Assembly (NCBI RefSeq): GCF_900104175.1
Contig: NZ_FNIX01000001.1
Location: 633,975 to 697,974, forward strand
DNA from: Lentzea jiangxiensis
Lineage (GTDB): Bacteria; Actinomycetota; Actinomycetes; Mycobacteriales; Pseudonocardiaceae
Direction: 5' to 3'
DNA length: 64,000 bases
The notes under the pieces were generated by a model that was not told the DNA's origin, did no database searches, and saw only the letters and a program-made list of their open reading frames with translations. The translations under genes and the position numbers were made by a program. Shown here piece after piece: positions 52,898-62,742 of this stretch (positions are counted from its first letter, which is position 1; every line of letters starts with the position of its first letter).

Positions 52898-53977
52898 ATG
52901 GGGACACGATCACTGGCCATCGCCACCGCCTGCACGCTGCTCTTCACCGGCACCGCCGCCGCCGACAGCCCGAGGATCGACCGCGGGATCGTCCAGGAGG
53001 GGCTGGACGAGATCGTCCGCACCGCCGCGCAGGGCGTCCAGCTGCGCGTGACGGACGGCCGGACCCGCTTCACCGCGCGGTCCGGCACCGCGGGACTCCG
53101 CGACCCGCGTCCGGTCCCGGCGAACGGGCGGTTCCGCGCGGGCAGCACCACCAAGTCGTTCACCTCCGCCGTCGTGCTCCAGCTCGCCGGGGAGGGCGAG
53201 GTCGACCTGGACGCGCCCGTCACCCGTCACCTGCCGGGCCTCGTCGACGACCGGATCACCGTGCGCCAACTGCTGCAACACACGAGCGGGCTGTTCAACT
53301 ACACGGACGCCCTCGACTTCGACCCCCCGGGCTTCGAGCCGATCCGGTACCGGCACTGGGAGCCCGAGGAGCTCGTCGCGCTGGCCACGAGCCGTCCGCT
53401 GGAGTCCGAACCCGGCACGAGGTGGCGGTACAGCAACACCGGCTACGTCGTCCTCGGCCTGCTGATCGAGAAGATCACCGGTCAGGACTACGCGGAGGCC
53501 GTCTCGCAGCGCGTCCTGAGGCCGTTGCGCCTCGTCGACACGACGTTCCCCGGCGACAGCCCGGACGTCCACGGCCCCCACGCCCGCTCGTACGGCCTGG
53601 TCGACGGACGGCCGACCGACACGACCCGGTGGAACACCACGGTCTTCTGGGCCGCCGGTGACGTCGTCTCGACCACGAAGGACCTCGACACCTTCTACAA
53701 CGCCCTGCTGGGCGGTGTCCTCCTCGCGCCCGAGCAGCAGCGCGAGCTGACGCGGACCACGGCCGTCAGCCCCGGCTACGGCCTCGGACTGTTCCTCGAC
53801 CAGGTCTCGTGCGGCGCGACGATCATCGGCCACACCGGCAGCGTGCCGGGCTTCTCGAGCTACGCCTACTCGAGCCCGGACCGGAAGGTCCGCGCGGAGT
53901 TCTCCGCCACCACGGGCCTGGGCACCGGCGACCCGACCGGGGCCTACTTCCGCGTGCTGGACGAGATCTTCTGTTGA
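52898..53977 (+). CDS. Secreted SxxK serine hydrolase (class C beta-lactamase/D,D-peptidase family), copy 1
   Basis: A 359-residue secreted protein. Signal peptide 1-~22; catalytic S83-x-x-K86 in RAGSTTKSF; Tyr in YSNTGYVVLG; third motif HTG in IGHTGSVPGFS. This is the S12 family, which includes D,D-carboxypeptidases, esterases and class C beta-lactamases; the sequence looks closer to the peptidase/esterase members. Two Cys near the end (QVSCGA, EIFC) may pair. ATG 52898 follows GGGGAGG closely. It begins 14 bp after the carboxypeptidase stop and is followed by a paralogue of the same build. Confidence 0.9.
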   Translation: MGTRSLAIATACTLLFTGTAAADSPRIDRGIVQEGLDEIVRTAAQGVQLRVTDGRTRFTARSGTAGLRDPRPVPANGRFRAGSTTKSFTSAVVLQLAGEGEVDLDAPVTRHLPGLVDDRITVRQLLQHTSGLFNYTDALDFDPPGFEPIRYRHWEPEELVALATSRPLESEPGTRWRYSNTGYVVLGLLIEKITGQDYAEAVSQRVLRPLRLVDTTFPGDSPDVHGPHARSYGLVDGRPTDTTRWNTTVFWAAGDVVSTTKDLDTFYNALLGGVLLAPEQQRELTRTTAVSPGYGLGLFLDQVSCGATIIGHTGSVPGFSSYAYSSPDRKVRAEFSATTGLGTGDPTGAYFRVLDEIFC

Positions 53978-54058
53978 TCAGGACACCAGGGCAAACCCTG
54001 AGACGCCGCGCGACCTGAGGTGGATGCGGGGACCCGCCGTTCCCGGCAGGGTGGAGTC

Positions 54059-55150
54059 ATGGGGATTCGACTGGTAGCAACGGTTACCGCAACGAGCCTG
54101 CTGGCACTGACCACCGCGGGGGTCGCTTCGGCCGACACCACGGGCGCCGACCGCGAGGTCGTCCAGCAGGCCCTGGACCAGATCGCCCAGGGCGGGGGAG
54201 CCCTCGGCGTGCAGGCGCGCGTGACGGACGGGCGGCAGCACTTCACCGCCCGTGCGGGCAAGGCCGAGCTCGGCAGCGACAAGCCGGTTCCGCTCGACGG
54301 CCGGTTCCGGGTCGGCAGCATCACCAAGACGTTCGTCTCGACCGTGCTGCTGCAGCTCGCGGGCGAGGGCGAGGTCGACCTGGACGCACCGGTCGTGCGC
54401 TACCTGCCGGGCCTGGTCGACGGGCGCATCACCGTCCGGCAGGTCCTGCAGCACACGAGCGGCCTCTACAACTACACGGAGGCGTTGCCGCTCAGCCCGG
54501 ACGAGTTCGAGAAGATCCGCTACAAGCACTGGTCGCCGCAGGAGCTGCTCGCGATCGCCACGGCCAAGCCGCTCGACTTCGAGCCGGGCACGAAGTGGAA
54601 CTACTCCAACACCAACTACGTCGTCGCGGGCCTGCTCGTCGAGAAGCTGACGGGCAAGCCGTACGAGAAGGCGGTCGAGCAGCGGATCATCAAGCCGTTG
54701 CGCCTCGGCGACACCGAGGTCCCGGGCGACAGGCCGACCATCAAGGGCCCGCACGCGCACGGCTACTGGACGGCGAACGGCAAGCCGTCCGACATCACCC
54801 GCATCAACCCGTCCGTCGCGTGGGCGGCCGGTGAGATGATCTCGACGACCCGCGACCTGGACACGTTCATCGTCGCGCTGTCGAGCGGGAAGCTGCTCAA
54901 GCCGGCGCAGCAGCAGGAGATCAGCAAGACCACCGAGGTCAGCCCGGACTACGGTCTCGGTCTCGGCGTGCAGACCTTGCCCTGCGGCACGAAGGTGTGG
55001 GGCCACGGCGGCGGCATCCCCGGCTACTCCACGGAGATGCTGTCGACGCCGGACACCAAGAAGCGCCTGGAGCTCTCGGCGACGAGCGCGCCCACCCCGG
55101 GCGACCCCGGTGACGCGCTCGGCAAGATCCTGAACGAGGTTTTCTGCTGA
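54059..55150 (+). CDS. Secreted SxxK serine hydrolase, copy 2
   Basis: A 363-residue paralogue of the preceding protein: signal peptide 1-~26, S87-x-x-K90 in RVGSITKTF, Tyr in YSNTNYVVAG, and the third motif as HGG in WGHGGGIPGYS rather than HTG. LLQLAGEGEVDLDAPV and the following ~40 residues are nearly identical to copy 1, pointing to tandem duplication followed by divergence. The third-motif change may alter the substrate. ATG 54059 has GTGGAG upstream. A strong hairpin follows the stop. Confidence 0.9.
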   Translation: MGIRLVATVTATSLLALTTAGVASADTTGADREVVQQALDQIAQGGGALGVQARVTDGRQHFTARAGKAELGSDKPVPLDGRFRVGSITKTFVSTVLLQLAGEGEVDLDAPVVRYLPGLVDGRITVRQVLQHTSGLYNYTEALPLSPDEFEKIRYKHWSPQELLAIATAKPLDFEPGTKWNYSNTNYVVAGLLVEKLTGKPYEKAVEQRIIKPLRLGDTEVPGDRPTIKGPHAHGYWTANGKPSDITRINPSVAWAAGEMISTTRDLDTFIVALSSGKLLKPAQQQEISKTTEVSPDYGLGLGVQTLPCGTKVWGHGGGIPGYSTEMLSTPDTKKRLELSATSAPTPGDPGDALGKILNEVFC

Positions 55151-55176
55151 TTTCGGGCGAACGAAAGGGGAGCTGG

Positions 55177-55201
55177 GCTGACCAGCTCCCCTCCCGGCGT
55201 T
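55177..55201. terminator. Bidirectional terminator between SxxK copy 2 and the chitinase gene
   Basis: A perfect 10-bp stem (GGGGAGCTGG at 55177-55186, CCAGCTCCCC at 55192-55201) with a 5-nt loop. On the minus strand it is followed by TTTCGTT, so it is a good terminator for the chitinase gene. Confidence 0.8.
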
Positions 55202-55223
55202 CATGAAGGACGACCCGGGTGGA

Positions 55224-56843
<1,620 letters not shown>

Positions 56844-56876
56844 CGGTCTCCTCAGTCGCAGGGGTACCGGAACGAT

Positions 56877-56912
56877 GTGGTTTAGACCACTCGAAGGTCA
56901 AGGTCTAGACCT
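56877..56912. promoter_or_regulatory. Two DasR-like (dre) sites in the chitinase promoter
   Basis: GTGGTTTAGACCAC (56877-56890) and AGGTCTAGACCT (56901-56912, a perfect palindrome) resemble the streptomycete DasR/chitinase operator ACTGGTCTAGACCACT. Their centres are 23 bp apart, and they lie 34-69 bp before the start codon, over the expected promoter; TTGACC between them may be the -35 box. The remainder of the 306-bp gap 56844-57149 shows no gene. Confidence 0.7.
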
Positions 56913-57149
56913 CTTCCGTCACTCGAACGGAGTAGTCCGAAAACGGTTCCGAGATGCTGGTTGACCGATTTCTGTCCGGTGGGCGAACACGCGGTGGGCC
57001 TGCGAGACCGAGCCCTCGATCTCGTTCAAGACCAAAGCGTTCGCACGGCCGGGTTCGCCCCATCGGGTCAAACCCGGGCCGCCGCGCGCAGGCCGGGGCA
57101 CGGCCCGCGCTCGGGCAGGCCGCCGACGCGCGGGCCGACGTCTACGCGC

Positions 57150-59558
57150 TCAGCCGATAGCCCGTTCCGCGCCCCAGGCGGCGATGTCCTCCCGGCTGCG
57201 CAGACCCAGCTTCTCCCGCAGCCGGTGCAGCCGCGACGCGACCGTCCGCAGCGACACGTTCAGCCGGTTCGCGATCTGCTGGTTCGTCAGCCCCGTCGCG
57301 AGCAGCGCGATCACGCGCCGTTCGTGGTCGTCCAGCGCGTCGAAGGCCGCCTCCGTGCGGTCCAGCCACACCTCGTCGTGGATGAACGCCTCGGTTTCGG
57401 CAGCGGTCAACGGCGTGGCAGCGGCGTCTGCGCGCGCAACAGGCAGCATCAGTCGTGCGGTGCGCATCGCGACGGCGACCTTCTCCCTCCAGAACGGGTT
57501 CGGCACCACGCCGACGGACCGGCGCATGGCCCGTCCGGTGGCCTCCAGTCGTAGCGCGCGCTCAGCCTGACCCCGCGTCACGGCGACCACGGCCAAGCCT
57601 TCCAAGGCGTCCGGTGCGGTCAGCGGGTTGAGGCCGTCCATCCGCAACGCTTCCTGGAAGGCGTGCGTGGCCTCGTCGAGCTCGTCCTGCACCAACGCGA
57701 CCGTGCCGCGTGTGTTGAGAGCGGAGGCGATGCGCGCGGGAACACCTGACGTGCGCGAGATGGGCAACGCCTTCATGACGTTCTTCTCGGCACGTTCGTG
57801 CTTGCCCAGCGACAACGCCGTGCGCGCGAGATCGACCAAGCACGCCGCACGGGCGAGAGGCTCGCCCAGGAGTTCCGCGACGCGCAGGCACTCGGTGCTG
57901 TTCTGGTCCGACGCCTCCCACTCGCCGGACGACTGCTGCACCGCCGCCAGCGTGCTGCGGCAGCTCATGACCAGCGCCGGCAGCCCGCTGGCCGCGGCCA
58001 GGCGCAGGGCCTCGCGGGACAGGCCGGCGGCCTCGTCGTGATCACCCTGCTCGGCCGCGAACCGTGCCGCGTGGTTCAGGGCCACGCACCGGTAGTCGTC
58101 GCGGGTGGACGGTCGCCGCAACGCGTCGCGCAGCATCACCCGCGCCTGGCCGAGCCGTCCGCGCCGCGCGGCGCAGTCGGCCAGCGCGGAAGTGAGGAGC
58201 AGCAACCGTTCATCGCCGCGGTCAGCCGCCCACTCGACCGTGCCGAGCAGGCTGTCGACGTGGTTGTCGAGCTTGTGCTGCACTTCCGCGGGCACCGACA
58301 GCGGCGAGGTGATCAGCACGTCCGAGAGGTCGGTGAACCACCGGGCGAGCGCCTCGTAGGCGATGTCGGCCTCACCCGCGGCCAGCAGCTTCTCCCTGGC
58401 GTGCAGGCGGACGGTCTCCAGCTGCCGGAACCGGGTCGTGCCGGGGACGGCCGCCAGCAACGACTTCGCCTGCAGCCGCGACAGCACGTCGAGCACCGGT
58501 TCCGCCGACCGTTCCGACGAGCACACCTCGGTGGCCGCCACCAGGTCGAAGCCGCCGTCGAACACGCTCAGCCTGCGCAGCGCGAACTGCTCGTCCGGCC
58601 GCAGCAGCCGGTAGCTCCAGTCGATGGCCTCGCGCAACGAGCTCTGGCGCGACGGCGACTTCCGGCAGCCGAGCGTCAGCAGTTCGAGCGGCTCGTCCAT
58701 GCGGTCGCAGATGTCCGCGACCGGCAGCAGCTGCACCCACCGCGCGGCGAGCTCGATGGCGAGCGGCATGCCCTCCAGCCGTGCGCACAGCAACGCGACC
58801 GCGGCGGTGTTCCCGGCCGTCAGCCGGAAGTCGGGCTTGCGCTCGCGGGCCCTGTCCACGAACAGCTTCACCGCCTCCGACCGCGGCGCCGCCGTCGTGA
58901 CCAGGTCCCGGTCCGTCGAGGGCACCGGCAGCCCCTCGACGTGGAAGCTGACCTCCCCGGTGATCCACAGGGCCTCGCGGGACGTCGCCAGCACCCGCAC
59001 GCCCGGGCAGCGGCTCAGCAGCATGTCGGTGAGCTCGGCGCACGTGTCGAGGAGGTGCTCGCAGTTGTCGAGGACCACGACGACCTTCATGTTCACGAGC
59101 GTCTCGACGACGGTGTCGCGCAACGGCTCGTCCGGCCGCTCGGCCACTTCCAGCGCTCGGGCGAGGGCGGGCAGGACGTCCGCCGGGGTGGTGACGGCAC
59201 CGAGCTCGACGAGCACGACCCTGTCGGTCCGGCCGCGCCGCAACCGGCCCGCGCTCTCCAGCGCGAGACGCGTCTTGCCCGCACCCGCACTGCCCACGAG
59301 CGTGACGAGCCGATGCCGGCGCAACAGCTGGTCGAGCTTCGACAGCTCCTGCTGGCGGCCGACGAACGTGTCGCGCGCGGCGGGCAGGTTCGACAGCACC
59401 CGCAGGTTCTGCCTGGTCGCGGGCGCCGCCGCCGTCACGGTGACCCGGCGGCGGTACGCCCGCTGGCGGCACGCGTTGGAGCAGTAGGACCTGCGTTGCT
59501 CGGAGGTGGCGGGAGGCAGCGCGCCGTCGCACGAAGCACAACGTCCGGGGCTGGTCAT
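57150..59558 (-). CDS. NB-ARC/TPR/LuxR regulator with N-terminal zinc finger
   Basis: An 802-residue cytosolic regulator. Residues ~7-38 form a Cys4 finger (CASC, then YCSNACRQRAYRRR). An NB-ARC-type ATPase follows with Walker A GSAGAGKT (~90-97) and Walker B VVVVLDNCEHLL. TPR-like helical repeats fill ~420-680. The C-terminal LuxR helix-turn-helix is DDHERRVIALLATGLTNQQIANRLNVSLRTVASRLHRLREKLG. This is a STAND/LAL-type activator, often tied to secondary metabolism, but the zinc finger fusion is unusual. It lies divergent to an orphan NarL regulator and upstream of the chitinase gene on the same strand. Target unknown. Confidence 0.9.
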   Translation of the reverse strand: MTSPGRCASCDGALPPATSEQRRSYCSNACRQRAYRRRVTVTAAAPATRQNLRVLSNLPAARDTFVGRQQELSKLDQLLRRHRLVTLVGSAGAGKTRLALESAGRLRRGRTDRVVLVELGAVTTPADVLPALARALEVAERPDEPLRDTVVETLVNMKVVVVLDNCEHLLDTCAELTDMLLSRCPGVRVLATSREALWITGEVSFHVEGLPVPSTDRDLVTTAAPRSEAVKLFVDRARERKPDFRLTAGNTAAVALLCARLEGMPLAIELAARWVQLLPVADICDRMDEPLELLTLGCRKSPSRQSSLREAIDWSYRLLRPDEQFALRRLSVFDGGFDLVAATEVCSSERSAEPVLDVLSRLQAKSLLAAVPGTTRFRQLETVRLHAREKLLAAGEADIAYEALARWFTDLSDVLITSPLSVPAEVQHKLDNHVDSLLGTVEWAADRGDERLLLLTSALADCAARRGRLGQARVMLRDALRRPSTRDDYRCVALNHAARFAAEQGDHDEAAGLSREALRLAAASGLPALVMSCRSTLAAVQQSSGEWEASDQNSTECLRVAELLGEPLARAACLVDLARTALSLGKHERAEKNVMKALPISRTSGVPARIASALNTRGTVALVQDELDEATHAFQEALRMDGLNPLTAPDALEGLAVVAVTRGQAERALRLEATGRAMRRSVGVVPNPFWREKVAVAMRTARLMLPVARADAAATPLTAAETEAFIHDEVWLDRTEAAFDALDDHERRVIALLATGLTNQQIANRLNVSLRTVASRLHRLREKLGLRSREDIAAWGAERAIG

Positions 59559-59762
59559 GAATCCCTCTCCTCAAGCCGTAACGGCAGGCTGTTCCCGTCT
59601 CGTTCAAGCGTTCCCGCAGGTGGTGGGTGGTGGGCGTCACCGTGCAACCCGTTACACCTGCGTGCGCGCGAGACGGTGCGCAACCTCGTCGTTATGCCTG
59701 CCTTCCCGTGGTGCTCGTTCGGGAACAAACTGGTAGCTGGTCCGGTCTGACAGGGAGAGGTC

Positions 59763-60476
59763 ATGGCGTTGACGACGAGCACCTCGTGGGCGAGCGGAGG
59801 TCTGCAACTGGTGGACAAGCCGCGCACGATCACCGTCGGCATCGCCGACGACCAGGTCCTGGTCCGCACGGGAGTGCGCGGCGTGCTGGAGCGCTCCGGC
59901 GGCATCGTCGTCATCGGCGAGGCCGGCGACGGCTCCGGCGCCGTGGAGATGGTGCGCCGCCACCGCCCCCAGGTGCTGCTCATGGACGCCTCGATGCCCG
60001 GCATGGAAGGCCTCGCCGCCGTCCGCATGGTGCGCAGGAGCGTCCCCGGCACCCAGGTGATCATGCTGTGCACCCCGCAGACCGAGGAGATGCTCTTCCC
60101 GGCCCTGCGCGCCGGCGCGGCGGGGTTCCTGTTCAAGAACGGCGAGGCCGACACCCTCGTGACCGCCGTGCGCGCCGTCGCCGCCGGCGAGGCGATCCTG
60201 TCGCCGTCCGCCACCCGAGCGCTGGTCGACCACTTCACCGGCGCCGACTCCGAGCGTCGCGACGCCGCGCGCAGCCGCATCAGCCTGCTCACGCGACGCG
60301 AGCAGGAGGTGCTGGTGTACCTGGCGCAGGGCATGGCTAACGCGCGCATCGCAAGGCTCATGTACCTCTCGGAAGGGGCGATCAAGGCCCACGTCAGCCG
60401 ACTGCTGACGAAACTCCGCTGCGACAACCGCGTCCAGGCCGCCCTCATCGCACGCGACGCCGCCCTTCCCTGCTGA
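59763..60476 (+). CDS. Orphan NarL/LuxR-family response regulator
   Basis: A 237-residue response regulator. The receiver has D29/D30 in GIADDQ, phospho-acceptor D75 in VLLMDASMPG, and Lys in AGFLFKNGEA; the residue before the switch Thr is Cys (IMLCTPQ). The C-terminal LuxR motif is LTRREQEVLVYLAQGMANARIARLMYLSEGAIKAHVSRLLTKL. No kinase gene adjoins. A ~20-residue N-terminal extension precedes the receiver; GGGAGAGG before ATG 59763 supports this start. It shares a 204-bp divergent promoter region with the zinc-finger/LuxR gene, so the two may cross-regulate. Confidence 0.92.
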   Translation: MALTTSTSWASGGLQLVDKPRTITVGIADDQVLVRTGVRGVLERSGGIVVIGEAGDGSGAVEMVRRHRPQVLLMDASMPGMEGLAAVRMVRRSVPGTQVIMLCTPQTEEMLFPALRAGAAGFLFKNGEADTLVTAVRAVAAGEAILSPSATRALVDHFTGADSERRDAARSRISLLTRREQEVLVYLAQGMANARIARLMYLSEGAIKAHVSRLLTKLRCDNRVQAALIARDAALPC

Positions 60477-60622
60477 AAACCGACAACAACTCCTGCAGCG
60501 GCGCACCAACCAGCCTAGCCACGGAATTTCCCGCCGCGAAGCAGGTCACCCGGTTGGCCCCGTCCGGAATGATGTCGCTTTCCCGCCAGCGTCTCGGTTG
60601 GAATGGCGTCATGCTTGGCGGT

Positions 60623-61483
60623 ATGCGGCTGAACACGTTCTCGGAACGGTTGCACTTTCAATCACCTCTGTACCCCGACAACCTGTTCGGCCACCTCATC
60701 GCCACCGCCGTACCGGGAGTGGAGGAGTGGCGCGACGGCGTCTACCGCCGAACCCTGCGCCTTCCGCACGGATTCGGCATCGCGGCTTTGCGCCCGTTCC
60801 CGGACCACGTCGCCTGTACCCTGGAACTGTCCGACTCCCGCGATTCGAACACTGCTCTAGACCTTTGCCGCTTCCTTCTCGACCTCGACACCAATCCATT
60901 GACAGTGGATGCGGCTTTGTCCGAAGACCCCCTTTTGGCCCCTTTGGTTTCCGCCGCCCCCGGCCGCCGCGTCCCGCGCACGACCGACGGCGCCGAGTTC
61001 GCCATCCGAGCCGTCCTCGGCCAGCAGGTCTCGACGAAGGCGGCCCGAACCCACGCCGCCCGCCTGGTCGCCGCCCACGGCACCCCGGTGGGCGACCTGT
61101 TCCTGTTCCCGCACTCCTTCGACCCGGCGACCCTCGCCGTCCCGCAATCGCGCCGCCGCACGATGGCCGCCCTGCTCGCCGCCCTCGACGAGGGGCTCGA
61201 CCTGTCCGCTCACGCCGACCGCTCAGTCGCGCGTTCCTGGCTCTCGTCGTTGCCGGGTTTCGGGCCTTGGACGGTGGAGACGATCCTGATGCGTGCGCTG
61301 GGAGATCCGGACGCGTTCCTGCCCACGGATTTGGGGATCAGGGTGGCGGCGGAGGCTTTGGGGCTGCCGACCACGCCCGCTGCCCTGGTTCGGCGGTCGG
61401 AGGTGTGGCGTCCTTGGCGGTCTTACGTCGTGCAGCACCTGTGGGCCACCGGGGATCACGAGGTGAACCGCATTCCGGCGTAG
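60623..61483 (+). CDS. alkA: DNA-3-methyladenine glycosylase II (AlkA family)
   Basis: A 286-residue glycosylase. The N-terminal domain (FSERLHFQSPLYPDNLFGHLIATAVPGVEEW) matches the AlkA_N type. The helix-hairpin-helix reads LSSLPGFGPWTVETILMRALGDPDAFLPTDLGI, with the catalytic Asp in PTDLG. Further typical: AIRAVLGQQVSTKAA. It excises alkylated purines in base-excision repair. It lacks an Ada fusion, which many actinobacterial AlkA proteins carry. ATG 60623 begins the conserved part; ATG 60611 is possible. Codons around 60840-60960 include CTA, CTT and TTG, less GC-rich than the neighbours. The 268-bp gap after the gene (61484-61751) shows no gene. Confidence 0.9.
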   Translation: MRLNTFSERLHFQSPLYPDNLFGHLIATAVPGVEEWRDGVYRRTLRLPHGFGIAALRPFPDHVACTLELSDSRDSNTALDLCRFLLDLDTNPLTVDAALSEDPLLAPLVSAAPGRRVPRTTDGAEFAIRAVLGQQVSTKAARTHAARLVAAHGTPVGDLFLFPHSFDPATLAVPQSRRRTMAALLAALDEGLDLSAHADRSVARSWLSSLPGFGPWTVETILMRALGDPDAFLPTDLGIRVAAEALGLPTTPAALVRRSEVWRPWRSYVVQHLWATGDHEVNRIPA

Positions 61484-61751
61484 GTTGGCGAGGGTGGTGG
61501 TGTGGTTGCGGCCGACGTTGACAACTGTTGTGGCGCAACGGTTCGCTGACTGTTCAACGGAAATCGCTCTCGCGGCGCCCACTCGTCGCAGCCGGACCCG
61601 GTCGTGGCATTGGGGGCTGGCTTCGGCCCGCCTCCGCGTGCCGGTTGGCCACGTCGCCACCGGACTGCGCTGCCGGACTCGTCGCCCGCGCCCTGCCACC
61701 ACAACCGATCGACGCCACCCGCCGCCACCAGCCCTCCGGCACCGCGTCCCG

Positions 61752-62633
61752 CTACACCTCGCCGAACCGCCGCCCCCGCTGCACGCTCGCGTACATCGCC
61801 ACCGCCGACCCGTCCCCCACGAACCCGGGCAACGGCGGCGGATCCTGCGCAAACCGTTGCAGCTCCCCGAAAACCTCGAGCGCAGTCGCCGGCCGGTCCC
61901 CGGGGTCCTTGGCCAGCAACCGTTGCAGCACCGCGTCGAGCGCACCCGCCACCCGCGGCGGCGCCTCCTTGACGTGCTTGTCGAACACCGCGTACGCCGT
62001 GGGGCCGGTGAAGAGCTGCTCGCCCGTCACCATCTCGTGCAGCACGCATCCCAACGCGTACAGGTCGCTGCGCGGCTCGGCGACCCCGCGCTGGATCTGC
62101 TCCGGGGCCATGTACGACGGGGTGCCGAGGATCTGCCCGGCGCGGCTGAACGGTGCGACGTCGCTCTCGCGCAGCAGGGCGAGGCCGAAGTCGAGCACCT
62201 TCACGGCGCCGTCCGGGCACAGCATCAGGTTGGTGGGCTTGAGGTCGCGATGGCAGATGCCGCGTTCGTGCGCGGCGGCGAGGACCGCGGCGGTCTGCGC
62301 GGCGATGTTCGCGGCCCACGCCTCGGGCAGCGGGCCGAACTCGCCGACGAGGTCGGCGACCGTCACGCCGTCGACGAACTGCATGACCTGGAAGAGGCGC
62401 TGCTCGTACGTCCCGAAGTCGTGCAGGACCGGCACTCCGGGGTGCTCGAGCTTGGCGACGATCCGCGCTTCCCGCGCGAAGCGCTGGCGCACCTCGTCGT
62501 CGCTGCCCGGCAGCCGCAGCAGCTTGACCGCGACCCGCCGGTCCAGGCGCAGGTCCCGGCCCTTGTGGACGGAGCCCATGCCACCCCGCCCCAGCGGCAG
62601 GTCGTCGATCTCGTAGCGGTCGGCGATCAGCAC
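61752..62633 (-). CDS. Soluble Hanks-type Ser/Thr protein kinase
   Basis: A 293-residue kinase. The glycine loop is LGRGGMGSVHKG, the beta-3 Lys is in RRVAVKLLRL, the catalytic loop is GICHRDLKPTNLML, the Mg motif is VKVLDFGLAL, and the activation segment ends GTPSYMAPEQ. All catalytic residues are present. There is no juxtamembrane region, membrane helix or PASTA domain, so it is a bare cytosolic kinase with a ~30-residue tail. The GTG start at 62633 has TAGGCT (62640-62645, minus strand) 6 nt upstream, so it is probably leaderless. Substrate unknown. Confidence 0.92.
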   Translation of the reverse strand: MLIADRYEIDDLPLGRGGMGSVHKGRDLRLDRRVAVKLLRLPGSDDEVRQRFAREARIVAKLEHPGVPVLHDFGTYEQRLFQVMQFVDGVTVADLVGEFGPLPEAWAANIAAQTAAVLAAAHERGICHRDLKPTNLMLCPDGAVKVLDFGLALLRESDVAPFSRAGQILGTPSYMAPEQIQRGVAEPRSDLYALGCVLHEMVTGEQLFTGPTAYAVFDKHVKEAPPRVAGALDAVLQRLLAKDPGDRPATALEVFGELQRFAQDPPPLPGFVGDGSAVAMYASVQRGRRFGEV

Positions 62634-62742
62634 GCCGGAAGCCTAACCGCCACGACCTGTTCGCTGGCCACGCGCGCTTCCTCGTACGCGAGACGACGGT
62701 AACAGCGTTTCAGGACATCTCGATCGGGTGAATCCAGCCTGC

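Noticed and set aside
52898-55150. Possible mobile element behind the SxxK duplication
   Set aside because: No transposase, terminal repeats or target duplication; a simple tandem gene duplication explains it.
60840-60960. Less GC-rich codons in alkA as a sign of recent transfer
   Set aside because: Only about 120 bp are affected and the rest of the gene fits the genome; too weak to call transfer.
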